Of a DNA stretch of 64,000 nucleotides, positions 1-8,928 are shown piece by piece (the stretch's first letter is position 1; each line of letters starts with the position of its first letter). The stretch is from assembly GCA_964570825.1 (NCBI GenBank), contig CAZMZJ010000002.1:121454-185453 (forward strand), in the 5' to 3' direction. The translations under genes were made by a program, and so were the position numbers. Source of the DNA: UMGS1002 sp964570825. GTDB taxonomy: Bacteria > Bacillota > Clostridia > Oscillospirales > CAG-272. The notes below the pieces were generated by a model that was not told the origin of the DNA, did not search any database, and worked only from the letters and a program-made list of their open reading frames with translations.

Positions 1-636
1 ATTATTATTTTCGACGAACCGACAATAGGGCTTGACCCCAAGCAGATTATTGAGATACGGAATCTTATCCGTACTCTCGGCAGGGATCACACGGTTATCC
101 TTTCCACCCATATACTTCAGGAGGTTCAGGCCTGCTGCGACAGAATAATAATCATCAACAAAGGGCGTATTGTCGCCGACGAAATGACCGAAAACATCTC
201 GCGCGCCGTTGAGAGCAACCGCCGATTCAACGTAAAGATCTGCGGTCCGCAGCGCGAGGTGCTGGCGATGCTCAAGTCGAAACCCGGCATAGTGTACGCA
301 GAGGCGCTTCCGAACCGCGACGGAGACGCATATGTCTATATGATAGAGAGCGACGTCGGCGTCGACATCCGAAAGAACCTCTTTTACTCTCTGGCAGAGA
401 AAAACTGGCCTATGATAGGGCTTGAGGCGCTCGGAATGAGCCTTGAGGACATATTTATAACTATTGTTGATAAAAACAACGAAGCGCGCACGCTCCGCCG
501 CGAAGTGAAGAAAAAGATAGCCCCGTCAAAGAACTCGCTTGAAAAGGAAATCGCGCAGTCGATAATGGACAAAAACGCCGGAGCCAAGACCTCGGAGTTT
601 GCCTTGAAATCCTCGTCCGAAGAGGATAAGAAATAA
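1..636 (+). CDS. ABC transporter ATP-binding subunit (GldA-like), 5' end outside window
   Basis: The reading frame is open from the first base, so the gene is cut by the window edge and only its last 211 codons are visible. They begin in Walker B/D-loop (FDEPTIGLDP) and continue to the H-loop (STH), which is typical of an ABC ATPase; Walker A and the signature motif must lie upstream. A C-terminal regulatory tail of about 150 residues follows, as in ATPases of the ABC-2/Gld type. It sits about 100 bp upstream of an ABC-2 permease and a GldG-like protein, so it probably energises that membrane complex at the cytoplasmic face. The substrate is unknown. The ATG at 184 is internal and should not be used as a start. 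Confidence 0.9.
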   Translation: MIIFDEPTIGLDPKQIIEIRNLIRTLGRDHTVILSTHILQEVQACCDRIIIINKGRIVADEMTENISRAVESNRRFNVKICGPQREVLAMLKSKPGIVYAEALPNRDGDAYVYMIESDVGVDIRKNLFYSLAEKNWPMIGLEALGMSLEDIFITIVDKNNEARTLRREVKKKIAPSKNSLEKEIAQSIMDKNAGAKTSEFALKSSSEEDKK

Positions 637-735
637 GAAATAATTTTTTTCAGAATCTTAAAACACAAAAATTTTATAAATATCCTAAGGCAGAGGCGTC
701 GTGTCCAGCTTCCCGCCCTTGCCTCCCTTACACAA

Positions 736-1548
736 ATGAAAGGAGAAACGGCTGCCCGTCAGCCGTTATTGCCGCCAATGCTTGCAATCTTTAAGAAAGA
801 GCTGCGCACATACTTCATCGGCGCGACAGGTTATGTCTACACCGGGATATTTCTCGCCCTTTCAGCGCTGATCTGCTGCTACACGACGCTGCAGTCGTCG
901 AGTTACAGCACCTCCAATTACTTTACGATAATGATTTTTGTACTTGTAATCCTGCTTCCTCTTCTCACAATGCGACTTTTCGCGGAGGAAAGGAAGCTGC
1001 GCACCGAACAGCTGCTGCTCACGGCGCCGGTATCGCTGACCGGCATGGTGTTAGGCAAATTTCTCGCCGCATTCACATTGTTCCTCGGAACTGTCATATT
1101 TTCCTGCATCAACTTCTTTCCGCTATATGCCGTCGGGCGGGCGGAGAGCCAGGCGGCCGATTACAGCGTAACGCACATCGGTCCGGTCACCGGACAGATT
1201 GCCGGCAGTCTTATCGGCCTTGTACTTATAGGCGCAGCTTTCATCGCCATCGGCGTCTTTGTTTCTGCGCTGACTGAAAACCAGCTTTCGGCCGCCGTCA
1301 TCACTATCGCGTCCATTCTCACCATGATAGGGACAGGCCTGCTGACTCAAATCACCGACAGCGACGGCAAATATCTGATAAACAGCTACGCTGTCCGCTT
1401 TGTACTGAACTGGTTTTCGATACTCAGCCGTTTCTCATCTTTCAGTTACGGCTATTTTGACATAGCGGCGCTAATCTACTACCTGTCCATAACGGCCGTA
1501 TTCCTGTTTCTGACGGTGCGCGTCTATGACAGACGCCGCTGGGCCTGA
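736..1548 (+). CDS. ABC-2 type permease (GldF-like)
   Basis: A 270-residue membrane protein with about six hydrophobic segments and an N-terminal FKKELRTYF motif, typical of ABC-2 permeases that follow a GldA-type ATPase. The motif MRLFAEERKLRTEQLLLTAP between the second and third membrane segments is characteristic of this family. It would form the membrane channel for the upstream ATPase. The start is uncertain: the first ATG has no good ribosome binding site, and an internal ATG at 778 (MLAIFKKELRTYF) matches the family better at its N-terminus but also lacks a well-spaced SD. The gene is followed after 20 bp by the GldG-like gene, so it is part of the same operon. Substrate unknown. Confidence 0.88.
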   Translation: MKGETAARQPLLPPMLAIFKKELRTYFIGATGYVYTGIFLALSALICCYTTLQSSSYSTSNYFTIMIFVLVILLPLLTMRLFAEERKLRTEQLLLTAPVSLTGMVLGKFLAAFTLFLGTVIFSCINFFPLYAVGRAESQAADYSVTHIGPVTGQIAGSLIGLVLIGAAFIAIGVFVSALTENQLSAAVITIASILTMIGTGLLTQITDSDGKYLINSYAVRFVLNWFSILSRFSSFSYGYFDIAALIYYLSITAVFLFLTVRVYDRRRWA

Positions 1549-1568
1549 ACATACCGGAGGTGAAAAAT

Positions 1569-3920
1569 ATGAGATACGGTTTTATGCGCAGCCGCAAATT
1601 CCGCTACGGGAGTGTGTCCGTGGCGATGACCGCCCTTGTAGTCGCGGTCGTAGTAATGTTCAACGCCGGAGTTTCCGCGCTTGCCAGCAAATACGGACTT
1701 TATGTAGATATGACAACCGAAAAGCTCTACACCCTGTCCGACGCCTGCCGGAATCTTCTTGATGAAAATTTCAAGGCGACGGCTGCGGAACGCGCCGAGG
1801 CAAATAAAAACCTGCCGTCAACAAACTACACAGTGGCGCAGACTAATGTCCAGCGCGTCAGCGAAACAATAGCAAACGCCGACAAAAATCTGACGGTAGC
1901 TGATAAAAATATCGCCATTGCCGCCCGAAACGCAGAGCTTTTGTCCAAGAGCATTGCTCTTGCGGAAGACAATCTCGATATTGCCGAGAGCAATCTGGAA
2001 CTTGCAAAAAGCCTTTATGATTATATAAAAGAAAAGGCGGCCAACGCGGCGGAAAATACAGAGCTTGCCGGCTCTCTTGCCGACGCTGCCGGACTTGTCG
2101 CCGCAGCCGAGGATAATGTAGCCATCGCAAACGCAAATATCGACACTGTAGCCAAAAACCGCGCCGCTGCATCGGGATACAGTCCGATTGCGGTTTTCAA
2201 AACGCTTGAGATGCTGAGCGGATACAAGTATTTCGGCTCGTTTGTATCTCAAATAAACGACGAGGACACCGACATCGCCGCCCGGAACAAACAGATAGCA
2301 GAGGAAAACAAAGCTATTGCCGCGGAGAACGCCCTGATAGCCGCCGCAAACCTTGAGACCGCAAAAGCAAATATGGAAGCCGGAGCGGTGCCGGGCGGCG
2401 CCGGTTATACCGCGCCGGCCGAATACAAGCCATATAAAGAGTTTATTAAATTTTCGACATACGCAAAAATAAACGGAGCCGAAACGCCCCGCACATATGA
2501 GTCATATCTTGAAACCGAGAAGGAGAGCGTTCTGACTGGCGAGCTGAAGGTCAGAATAATCTTCTGCGACGACCGCGACGCTCTTGTTGAAAACACCACC
2601 CAGAGATATGTGCTTGAAACCGCCGAGGATCTCGAACGTGAATTTCCGGATATAATATCAGTCGAGTTCGTCAACGTCTGGAAGAATCCCTCCGCCGTTC
2701 AGAAGTACAAGGGAACCTCGCAGTCCAAAATCTACTCGACAAATGTCATATTGGAAAGCGGCACGGAATGGAGGGTGTACTCGCTAAACGCGTTCTTTAC
2801 TTTCAATGACACAGATTCAACGACCCCGTGGGCATATAACGGGGAGAAGAAGCTTGCGTCAGGCATACTCGCGGTCATCAAAGCCGAGTCGCCTATAGCC
2901 TGCCTCACCGTCAACCATGGCGAGGCGTTCACGGACTATGCGTTTCTGAGCCTGCTTCAGGACGCCGGTTATATCGTTCAGTCCCTCGACCTTTCCAAAG
3001 AGGAGATTCCGGCCGACTGCCGTCTTATCGTGATATATAATCCGACTTCCGATTTTCTTATAAAAAACAACATTTCTGATGTTTCTGAAATCGCCAAGCT
3101 CAACAAATGGCTCGACGAATTCAATTCGCTGATGGTATTCATGTCTCCGTCGAGCCCCGTGCTTCCCAACCTTGAGGAGTACCTTGAGGAATGGGGCATA
3201 GTGTTCAACCGCGTAACAGATAAGAACACCAATGAAGTATACCCGTATATGATAAAGGATTCGAGCAAGTCTCTTACCGCTGACGGAATGACGATTGTCG
3301 GCGAATATACGACAAAGGGGCTCGGAGCCTCAATTCATACCGACATGCGCAGCGTGTCATATCCTCCGAAAGTCATATTTAAGAATACGATGTCGATTTC
3401 CTACGCCAGCACATATGATTTGCTGACATACAAGGATGAAGATGATTCGTCAAATAACTATCTTTACGGTTCATACTATTCGAACGGCGTATCCAGAAGC
3501 ATATATGACGTCTTTGTCTCCTCGCCGGATGCGGTTGCTCTCGCCGGCGGCGAGCAGGTTGCCGAGGCGAACGCCCTTGAACCGTTCAAGCTCATGACCA
3601 TCACTCGCGAGGCGCAGATGGTTTCAAACGACGACGAGGACTACTCATACGTGCTTGCCTGCGCCTCTACGGATTTTGCTTCTCAGGACTTTTTGCAGTC
3701 GAATGTTTACGGCAACTCCGACGTGCTAATCTCAGCGCTTCGCTCGATGGGGAAAGAAACCATTGTTGTCGATCTTGACTTCAAGCCCTTTGCGTCGACA
3801 GAAATTGAAAGCATCACAACGGCAGAAGCCAATCAGTATACCATAATTCTCACCGTTGTTCCGGCGACTGTCGTGCTCGGTCTCGGAATTTATATCGTAG
3901 TCAGGAGAAAATATTCATGA
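1569..3920 (+). CDS. GldG-like ABC-transporter auxiliary protein with heptad-repeat insertion
   Basis: The chosen ATG lies 8 nt after GGAGG; an in-frame GTG 9 nt earlier abuts that site and is less likely. The protein has an N-terminal membrane segment (about residues 17-40), the GldG-like motif EKLYTLSD, a large extracytoplasmic region (Rossmann-like, with IIFCDDRD and CLTVNHGEAFTDY) and a C-terminal membrane anchor ending in RRKYS. This is the ABC_transp_aux/GldG architecture. Between EKLYTLSD and the IIFCDDRD strand, where family members usually continue directly, there are about 250 extra residues. These are rich in Ala and Asn and are arranged in exact heptads such as ADKNLTV, ADKNIAI, AEDNLDI and AESNLEL. 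The insertion is predicted to form coiled coils outside the membrane. The stop codon overlaps the next start (ATGA), indicating translational coupling. Confidence 0.85.
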   Translation: MRYGFMRSRKFRYGSVSVAMTALVVAVVVMFNAGVSALASKYGLYVDMTTEKLYTLSDACRNLLDENFKATAAERAEANKNLPSTNYTVAQTNVQRVSETIANADKNLTVADKNIAIAARNAELLSKSIALAEDNLDIAESNLELAKSLYDYIKEKAANAAENTELAGSLADAAGLVAAAEDNVAIANANIDTVAKNRAAASGYSPIAVFKTLEMLSGYKYFGSFVSQINDEDTDIAARNKQIAEENKAIAAENALIAAANLETAKANMEAGAVPGGAGYTAPAEYKPYKEFIKFSTYAKINGAETPRTYESYLETEKESVLTGELKVRIIFCDDRDALVENTTQRYVLETAEDLEREFPDIISVEFVNVWKNPSAVQKYKGTSQSKIYSTNVILESGTEWRVYSLNAFFTFNDTDSTTPWAYNGEKKLASGILAVIKAESPIACLTVNHGEAFTDYAFLSLLQDAGYIVQSLDLSKEEIPADCRLIVIYNPTSDFLIKNNISDVSEIAKLNKWLDEFNSLMVFMSPSSPVLPNLEEYLEEWGIVFNRVTDKNTNEVYPYMIKDSSKSLTADGMTIVGEYTTKGLGASIHTDMRSVSYPPKVIFKNTMSISYASTYDLLTYKDEDDSSNNYLYGSYYSNGVSRSIYDVFVSSPDAVALAGGEQVAEANALEPFKLMTITREAQMVSNDDEDYSYVLACASTDFASQDFLQSNVYGNSDVLISALRSMGKETIVVDLDFKPFASTEIESITTAEANQYTIILTVVPATVVLGLGIYIVVRRKYS

Positions 3921-6331
3921 TGAAGGAGCATGTGACGGTTATCTTTGAAGCCAACGGAGGCGGGATAACCACATCAAGCAAAAGACTGACGCGGGGCGAG
4001 CCCTACGGCGAGCTTCCGACCCCCTCGCGTTTCGGTTATGAATTCGAGGGCTGGTTCACCGCCGAGGAAGGCGGCGAGCGTATCGAAGCGGACACAGTCG
4101 TCACGGCAGAGGAAAGCCACGCCCTTTATGCGCACTGGACAAAGAACGTTGTAATCGACGCAAAGCTTGAGGCGTATAAAAAAAGGAAAGCAGCCATTAA
4201 GCGCCAGAAGGCAATGATAGCCGTCGCGGCTGTGCTTGCGCTGATCCTTATCGCCGCTCTGATTGTGATTATGCACTTTGTCAACCGGACAAACCTCACC
4301 GACGTTGACGGAACCGTCTACAAAATCATAAAGACCGGCAGCACATATATACTATGCGACAAGGACGAGAAGAAACTCGGCATGACCGAGGACGGGAAAT
4401 ATTATGTCACCGCCGCCGGTTCCCAGATAAAGCTCGATGCCTCGACCGGTAAAGCTACGATATACGCCTATGTCGACACAGTCGGCAAAGAGGTAGTCGG
4501 AAACATTGTCACCGCCCGCATTCTTGCCTTCCCGCAGGTCGAGAAAGCAAGCATGGCGAAGCTTCAGGTTTTCAACGACTACGGAGGCTACACCTTCATA
4601 GGAGTCCACAAAGACACCAACGGCGACGGGAAAATAGAAAACACCTATTATATCGAAGGACACAAGGACACGTCTTACAATCAGGAGCAGTTCGCCTCGC
4701 TGATAGTCAGCTGCGGCTATGTCCTTGCGATGGATAAAATCACCGACCCGATAGCCGACGAAAACGGCGCATATACCGAGTACGGCCTTGCCTCCGAGAT
4801 AAGGTACAAAGCCGACGGCACCTCATATGTATATACTCCCGCTAAGTATATTTTAACCGATGTAAACGGCAACACTTATACCGTAATCGTCGGAGACGCG
4901 ATAGTGTCCGGAGCCGGATATTATGTGCAGTATATCAATCCGGATTATCCCGACACGCCTTTCATCTATATAGTAAACTCGGATATAGCCTCAACCGTTC
5001 TTCAGCCTGTGGAGGCTCTTGTCGAGCCGATGATAGTATATCCGATGAGTCTGTCGACATATTTCAACGTCAGCAACTTTTCGATTGCCCGTTCTGACAC
5101 AGATATTGTCGTCAGCTTCTCGTATGTGCCGCTCGAGGATCGTCTGGGAACCCAGTCGACCACTGTTCCGTATGTATTCCTCAATAAGGAGTTTGCGAAC
5201 ATGACGGCGTCGTCGTCAAACATTGACACCTGCCTGCAGAGCTTCGCCAACATGGAGTTCATACGTGTTGTAAAACTGGCGCCCGACGACGAGGCGCTCA
5301 TCACCTACGGCATCTCGAAGCCGGCGTGCTCGATATATTTTGATTACAATGTCACCGAGGACGACTTTACCGGCACTGTCGGCACCTTCCTGTCAATCAG
5401 CAGCATGACATCCAGCGGCACCTATTATATCTACTCCACCCTTTTTGACATGATTGTGGAGGTTGACCGTACCTTCCTGCCCTTTATGGACTGGCAGGTC
5501 ATCGACTGGATAGACAAGACGGCCTACAGCTTCAACCTTGCCTGCACATCGGAGATCACGCTTGCGTCGGGCAGCAAGACAATAAAATTCAGCATCAATA
5601 ATTCCGACTCCAAACAGTTTACCTTTTCCAGGCAGACAAAGTCTTCCTACACCCGCACCGACGGAAAGGGAACAAAAACAAGCTATTATCTTGTTCAGAA
5701 CAACGGCAAATATTCTGTGGCGGTCGGCTCGGTTTCGGGTGCCGCTCCGTCGGTATATGCTGAAAATGTGCGGTATCTTCTTACCAGCGACAACAACCTT
5801 TACCTGATCAGCGACACTTCCACAACCAAGCTGGATCTTACTTCAGGCACGACTGGGACCTGCACTCTTTATGTCACCGGATACGATGCCGATTTCGACG
5901 CGATTCTATATATATTCGTCGACCACAGCACCGGCGTATGGGGAAAAGTGAAGCGCACGCTCTCGTCGGATTCTGTCAGAGTAACGGGAAAGGTGAACAC
6001 AGAGACCGCGGTTAATGTCACAACCTTATATTTCCGCCACTTCTTCCAGACGATACTCTACGCTTCGGCGGACGGTGTCTGCAACCTTACCGATGAAGAA
6101 AAGACTGCCTTTCGCTCGAAGCCCGACAGCGAGGCGCAGCTCGTCATGACGATAAAGACCGAAGACGGCGACTTCACATTCCGCTTCTATCAGTACTCCG
6201 AGCGCCGTTCGTATATGACAATCAACGGCAGCGGCGAGCTGTATATACTTTCGGACCGTGTCGTCAAGATACTAAACGACGCGCTCAAGGTTATCGCCGG
6301 AGAGGACGTCACGGCGACGGCGAAGAATTGA
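3917..6331 (+). CDS. DUF4340-like membrane protein with N-terminal internalin-type (Flg_new) repeat
   Basis: An 804-residue protein coupled to the preceding gene by an ATGA overlap. Residues about 6-74 form one InlB/Flg_new repeat (VTVIFEANGGG ... GYEFEGWFT ... LYAHW), normally an extracellular module. A strongly basic stretch (YKKRKAAIKRQK) precedes a single membrane segment at about 99-120. By the positive-inside rule the repeat is cytoplasmic and the remaining 680 residues are outside. The large C-terminal part, rich in beta strands, Thr and Ser, occupies the position where DUF4340 proteins follow GldG genes in many bacteria; family membership is inferred mainly from this context. A loop KDTNGDGKIEN resembles an EF-hand/dockerin calcium loop. 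Probably a partner of the exporter complex; exact role unknown. Confidence 0.7.
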   Translation: MMKEHVTVIFEANGGGITTSSKRLTRGEPYGELPTPSRFGYEFEGWFTAEEGGERIEADTVVTAEESHALYAHWTKNVVIDAKLEAYKKRKAAIKRQKAMIAVAAVLALILIAALIVIMHFVNRTNLTDVDGTVYKIIKTGSTYILCDKDEKKLGMTEDGKYYVTAAGSQIKLDASTGKATIYAYVDTVGKEVVGNIVTARILAFPQVEKASMAKLQVFNDYGGYTFIGVHKDTNGDGKIENTYYIEGHKDTSYNQEQFASLIVSCGYVLAMDKITDPIADENGAYTEYGLASEIRYKADGTSYVYTPAKYILTDVNGNTYTVIVGDAIVSGAGYYVQYINPDYPDTPFIYIVNSDIASTVLQPVEALVEPMIVYPMSLSTYFNVSNFSIARSDTDIVVSFSYVPLEDRLGTQSTTVPYVFLNKEFANMTASSSNIDTCLQSFANMEFIRVVKLAPDDEALITYGISKPACSIYFDYNVTEDDFTGTVGTFLSISSMTSSGTYYIYSTLFDMIVEVDRTFLPFMDWQVIDWIDKTAYSFNLACTSEITLASGSKTIKFSINNSDSKQFTFSRQTKSSYTRTDGKGTKTSYYLVQNNGKYSVAVGSVSGAAPSVYAENVRYLLTSDNNLYLISDTSTTKLDLTSGTTGTCTLYVTGYDADFDAILYIFVDHSTGVWGKVKRTLSSDSVRVTGKVNTETAVNVTTLYFRHFFQTILYASADGVCNLTDEEKTAFRSKPDSEAQLVMTIKTEDGDFTFRFYQYSERRSYMTINGSGELYILSDRVVKILNDALKVIAGEDVTATAKN

Positions 6332-6350
6332 CAAGCCAAAGAAGTAAACG

Positions 6351-6381
6351 GCGGGGGAGCTTTTAATCAAGGCTTCCCCGC
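6351..6381 (+). terminator. stem-loop after the exporter operon
   Basis: GCGGGGGAGC pairs with GCTTCCCCGC (one G-U pair) around an 11-nt loop, 20 bp after the last exporter gene. There is no T-tract, so intrinsic termination is uncertain. A second AT-rich hairpin (GCATTTT...AAAATGC, 6430-6454) follows before the next gene. Confidence 0.4.
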
Positions 6382-6549
6382 GTACTGCCCTTGAAAAAAG
6401 CTTTTTCGGTTTAGCTGATGAATCTTATTGCATTTTTCGCCTTTCGGCAAAATGCCCGGCATAAAAGCCAAAAAAGCCGCGCCGCCGTAGCGGCATGGCA
6501 TGGCACGGCACTCATTATCATATTTTAACTAAACAACTCCGAGGTTTCT

Positions 6550-7404
6550 ATGGGACATAAGAACGATCCGCCGCGCATTGCGGCTATTCACGACCTTTCC
6601 TGCTTCGGCAGATGCGCTCTGACCGTTGTGACGCCTATACTGTCGGTTATGGGGTGTCAGGTTGTACCGGTGCCCACGGCGCTGCTCTCCACCCACACCG
6701 GCGGCTTCGAAGGGCTGTATTTCCGCGATTTAACACCTGATATGCGCGGAATAATATCGCATTTTGACCGTCTCGGACTGCAGTTTGACGCGATATACAG
6801 CGGTTTTCTCGGCAGCGCGGCGCAAATAGAAGTAGTTGCCGGTTTTATTGACCGTTTCGGACGTGATATAACAGTGCTTGTCGATCCGGTTATGGGAGAC
6901 GACGGCAGCTTATATCAGACCTACACGCCCGAACTTGTCGGCGGAATGAGAAGTTTATGCGGGAAGGCGGGTATAATAACCCCGAATCTTACAGAAGCCT
7001 GCTTTTTGACAGGGACAAAGCCGCCGGGCGGCAGGCTGCAAAACGAAAAAGAAGCGCTTGACCTTGCAGACTCACTGATTAAAAAGCTTCGCGAAAACAT
7101 TGTCGGTCCTGACGCCGTCATTATTATAACAGGCATAGTCTTCGGCGATAAAATAGGCAACGCATATTCAAACCGCGGCCGGGCCTGCCGTATTGCAGGA
7201 ACGCCGAAGCTTGACCGCAGCTTTCCCGGAACCGGAGAGGTTTTTGCATCGGTTTTGCTCGGAAGCCTTATCCGCGGCATTGATCTTGATACCGCAGTAA
7301 AGTACGCCGCAGATTTCACCTGCAGTGCGATACGGCAGTCGCAGAATTCATCCGAAACCCGCGAAGGCGTGCTGCTTGAAAAGTGCCTGAGGGAGCTTGT
7401 CTGA
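6550..7404 (+). CDS. pyridoxal/pyridoxamine kinase family protein (PdxY-like)
   Basis: A ribokinase-superfamily protein of 284 residues. The N-terminus (IAAIHDLSCFGRCALT), the STHTGGF motif and DPVMGDDG are typical of pyridoxal/pyridoxamine kinases, which phosphorylate B6 vitamers with ATP in the cytoplasm as part of PLP salvage. ITPNLTEA (ATP-site region) is also present. The C-terminal anion-hole/catalytic motif, normally GTGD, reads GTGEVF here, so the catalytic Asp is replaced by Glu at residue 230. GAGG lies 5 nt before the ATG. The gene stands alone between apparent terminators. Assignment to the family is firm; whether it is a fully active B6 kinase is less certain because of the D-to-E change. 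Confidence 0.85.
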   Translation: MGHKNDPPRIAAIHDLSCFGRCALTVVTPILSVMGCQVVPVPTALLSTHTGGFEGLYFRDLTPDMRGIISHFDRLGLQFDAIYSGFLGSAAQIEVVAGFIDRFGRDITVLVDPVMGDDGSLYQTYTPELVGGMRSLCGKAGIITPNLTEACFLTGTKPPGGRLQNEKEALDLADSLIKKLRENIVGPDAVIIITGIVFGDKIGNAYSNRGRACRIAGTPKLDRSFPGTGEVFASVLLGSLIRGIDLDTAVKYAADFTCSAIRQSQNSSETREGVLLEKCLRELV

Positions 7405-7430
7405 TACTGAGAGTCGGATATATAATATAT

Positions 7431-7461
7431 TGAACGTTGAACGTTGAACGTTGAATGTTGA
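7431..7461. repeat. heptamer tandem repeat TGAACGT x4
   Basis: Three exact copies of TGAACGT, a fourth with one change (TGAATGT) and a partial fifth, head to tail in the spacer after the pyridoxal kinase gene. It lies in no convincing ORF. Confidence 0.9.
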
Positions 7462-7475
7462 AAAGAGAAGGTTGG

Positions 7476-7508
7476 AGGAACCCCAAAAAGTTCCTTCTAT
7501 CTTTTTTT
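7476..7508 (+). terminator. intrinsic terminator after pyridoxal kinase gene
   Basis: AGGAAC pairs with GTTCCT over an 8-nt loop and is followed within 7 nt by a run of seven T. It is short but placed sensibly downstream of the kinase gene and its heptamer repeat. Confidence 0.55.
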
Positions 7509-7567
7509 ATTTTACGGGCTTTTTTGATGCCGTCCGGCTGCAGAAGCCTTATTATCAGCATTCGGCC

Positions 7568-7602
7568 GATAAATGATAAATGATAAATGATAAATGAAAA
7601 AT
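7568..7602. repeat. heptamer tandem repeat GATAAAT x4-5
   Basis: Four exact GATAAAT copies and one degenerate copy (GAAAAAT) in tandem. The rest of the 550-bp spacer between the kinase and the SleB-type hydrolase (about 7405-7957) holds the other heptamer array, a terminator and the hydrolase promoter, and no recognisable gene. Confidence 0.9.
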
Positions 7603-7795
7603 ATTGAACATTTAAGGCATTTCGGGTATTTCAGCGGAGCCGGCAATGCGGCATAATAAACAAATGCGTTATAACCTCAAGATAACATTTATGCAATTTG
7701 TGAAATTTCAAGAAAAAAAGAATCAGATAAAGCGAAATATCCCCGAATTTATGGCAGCTCATGAAAACAGTTCTAACATATGAATAAATTGTCCG

Positions 7796-7824
7796 TTGTA
7801 TTCGTTTTTTCATTATGCTACAAT
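7796..7824 (+). promoter_or_regulatory. sigma-A type promoter for SleB-type hydrolase
   Basis: TTGTAT, a 17-bp spacer, then TACAAT with an extended-minus-10 TG (TGCTACAAT). Transcription would start about 125 bp before the hydrolase start codon. Confidence 0.6.
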
Positions 7825-7957
7825 ATTTTTACAAGGCGGCTCCGCCATGCCGGCCTGCATATTTTCCACGGCGAAGCGGAAATTTCCGGAAATTCTATGA
7901 GGAAAGATTTTGAAGGAAAACGCCCTGAATAAAAGTCCCGAAGGGAGAATACATAAG

Positions 7958-8797
7958 ATGAAAAAGCGAATAATCATGCCTCTGGCAATAGCGCTGCTTA
8001 TCCTTGTGACGAGCATTGCATTTATGATGCCGGCATCCGCGGCGACGCAGACTGTGAAGGTCAGATACGGCGGCAGAGAGATAATGGACGGCAAAAGCCT
8101 TCTCATAAACTCGGTCACATATGTTCCGCTTCGCGCGTTCAGCGACGCTATGGGAGGCTGTACGGTCAGCTGGAACGGAAGCACCAGCACGGCGTCTGTC
8201 AGTGCAAGCGGGCTTTATCTCACCGCAAAAGTCGGCGCCGTTTACATAACCGCAAACGACCGATGCTTTTATACCGTCGGAGCGGTTCTCAACATAAACG
8301 GAACGGTATATGTTCCGATTCGTCCCCTGACGCGCGCCTTCGGGCTTGAACTGTCCTGGGACGGCGCGACGTACAGCGTGGTTTTGTCCGGCAGCGGTAA
8401 AAATTACTGCGCATATGGCAGCTCGTACTATAACAGCGATGATTTGTATTGGCTTTCCCGCATAATTAACGCTGAGGCAGGTTCGGAGCCTTTCCTCGGC
8501 AAGATGGCGGTCGGCAACGTCATACTCAACCGTGTGGCAAGCCGGGATTATCCGAACACCGTATATGCGGTGGTGTTCGACAACAAATACGGCACCCAGT
8601 TCACCCCGGCGGCAACAGGCACCGTCTACCGCACTCCGTCATCTGACAGCGTCGCGGCGGCAAAAATATGCCTTGAAGGCTACAGTCTTTCAACCGAGAT
8701 GCTCTTTTTCCTCAACCCGTCGATAGCGACAAATTTCTGGATCACAAAGAACTGCACATATGTTATGACTGTAGGCCATCACGACTTTTATAAATAA
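7958..8797 (+). CDS. SleB-type cell-wall hydrolase with copper-amine-oxidase-like N-domain
   Basis: The chosen ATG has AAGGGAG 10 nt upstream and starts a clear signal peptide (MKKRIIMPLAIALLIL ... PASA); an upstream in-frame TTG would bury it. The mature protein has an N-terminal stalk domain of the copper-amine-oxidase N1 type. Its two halves each carry a typical phrase, VTYVPLRAFSDAMGG and VYVPIRPLTRAFG. A C-terminal Hydrolase_2/SleB domain follows, with IINAEAGSEP supplying the probable catalytic Glu and GNVILNRV. SleB-family enzymes cleave spore cortex or vegetative peptidoglycan outside the membrane. The stalk domain probably binds the wall. No spore-specific partner such as ypeB is adjacent, so a vegetative role is equally possible. 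Confidence 0.88.
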   Translation: MKKRIIMPLAIALLILVTSIAFMMPASAATQTVKVRYGGREIMDGKSLLINSVTYVPLRAFSDAMGGCTVSWNGSTSTASVSASGLYLTAKVGAVYITANDRCFYTVGAVLNINGTVYVPIRPLTRAFGLELSWDGATYSVVLSGSGKNYCAYGSSYYNSDDLYWLSRIINAEAGSEPFLGKMAVGNVILNRVASRDYPNTVYAVVFDNKYGTQFTPAATGTVYRTPSSDSVAAAKICLEGYSLSTEMLFFLNPSIATNFWITKNCTYVMTVGHHDFYK

Positions 8798-8928
8798 TTA
8801 CATAATAATCCAATATTTACCGCATAAGCGGAAGTACAGAAATACATAAAAAAAGGCCTGCCGGCAAAGAATATACTGTGAGCGGAGAATTTCCGGTTTC
8901 AATTAAAAGCAGAAAGGAACTCACAGTA

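Noticed and set aside
7431..7602. Possible CRISPR array
   Set aside because: Units are 7 bp without spacers and no cas genes are present.
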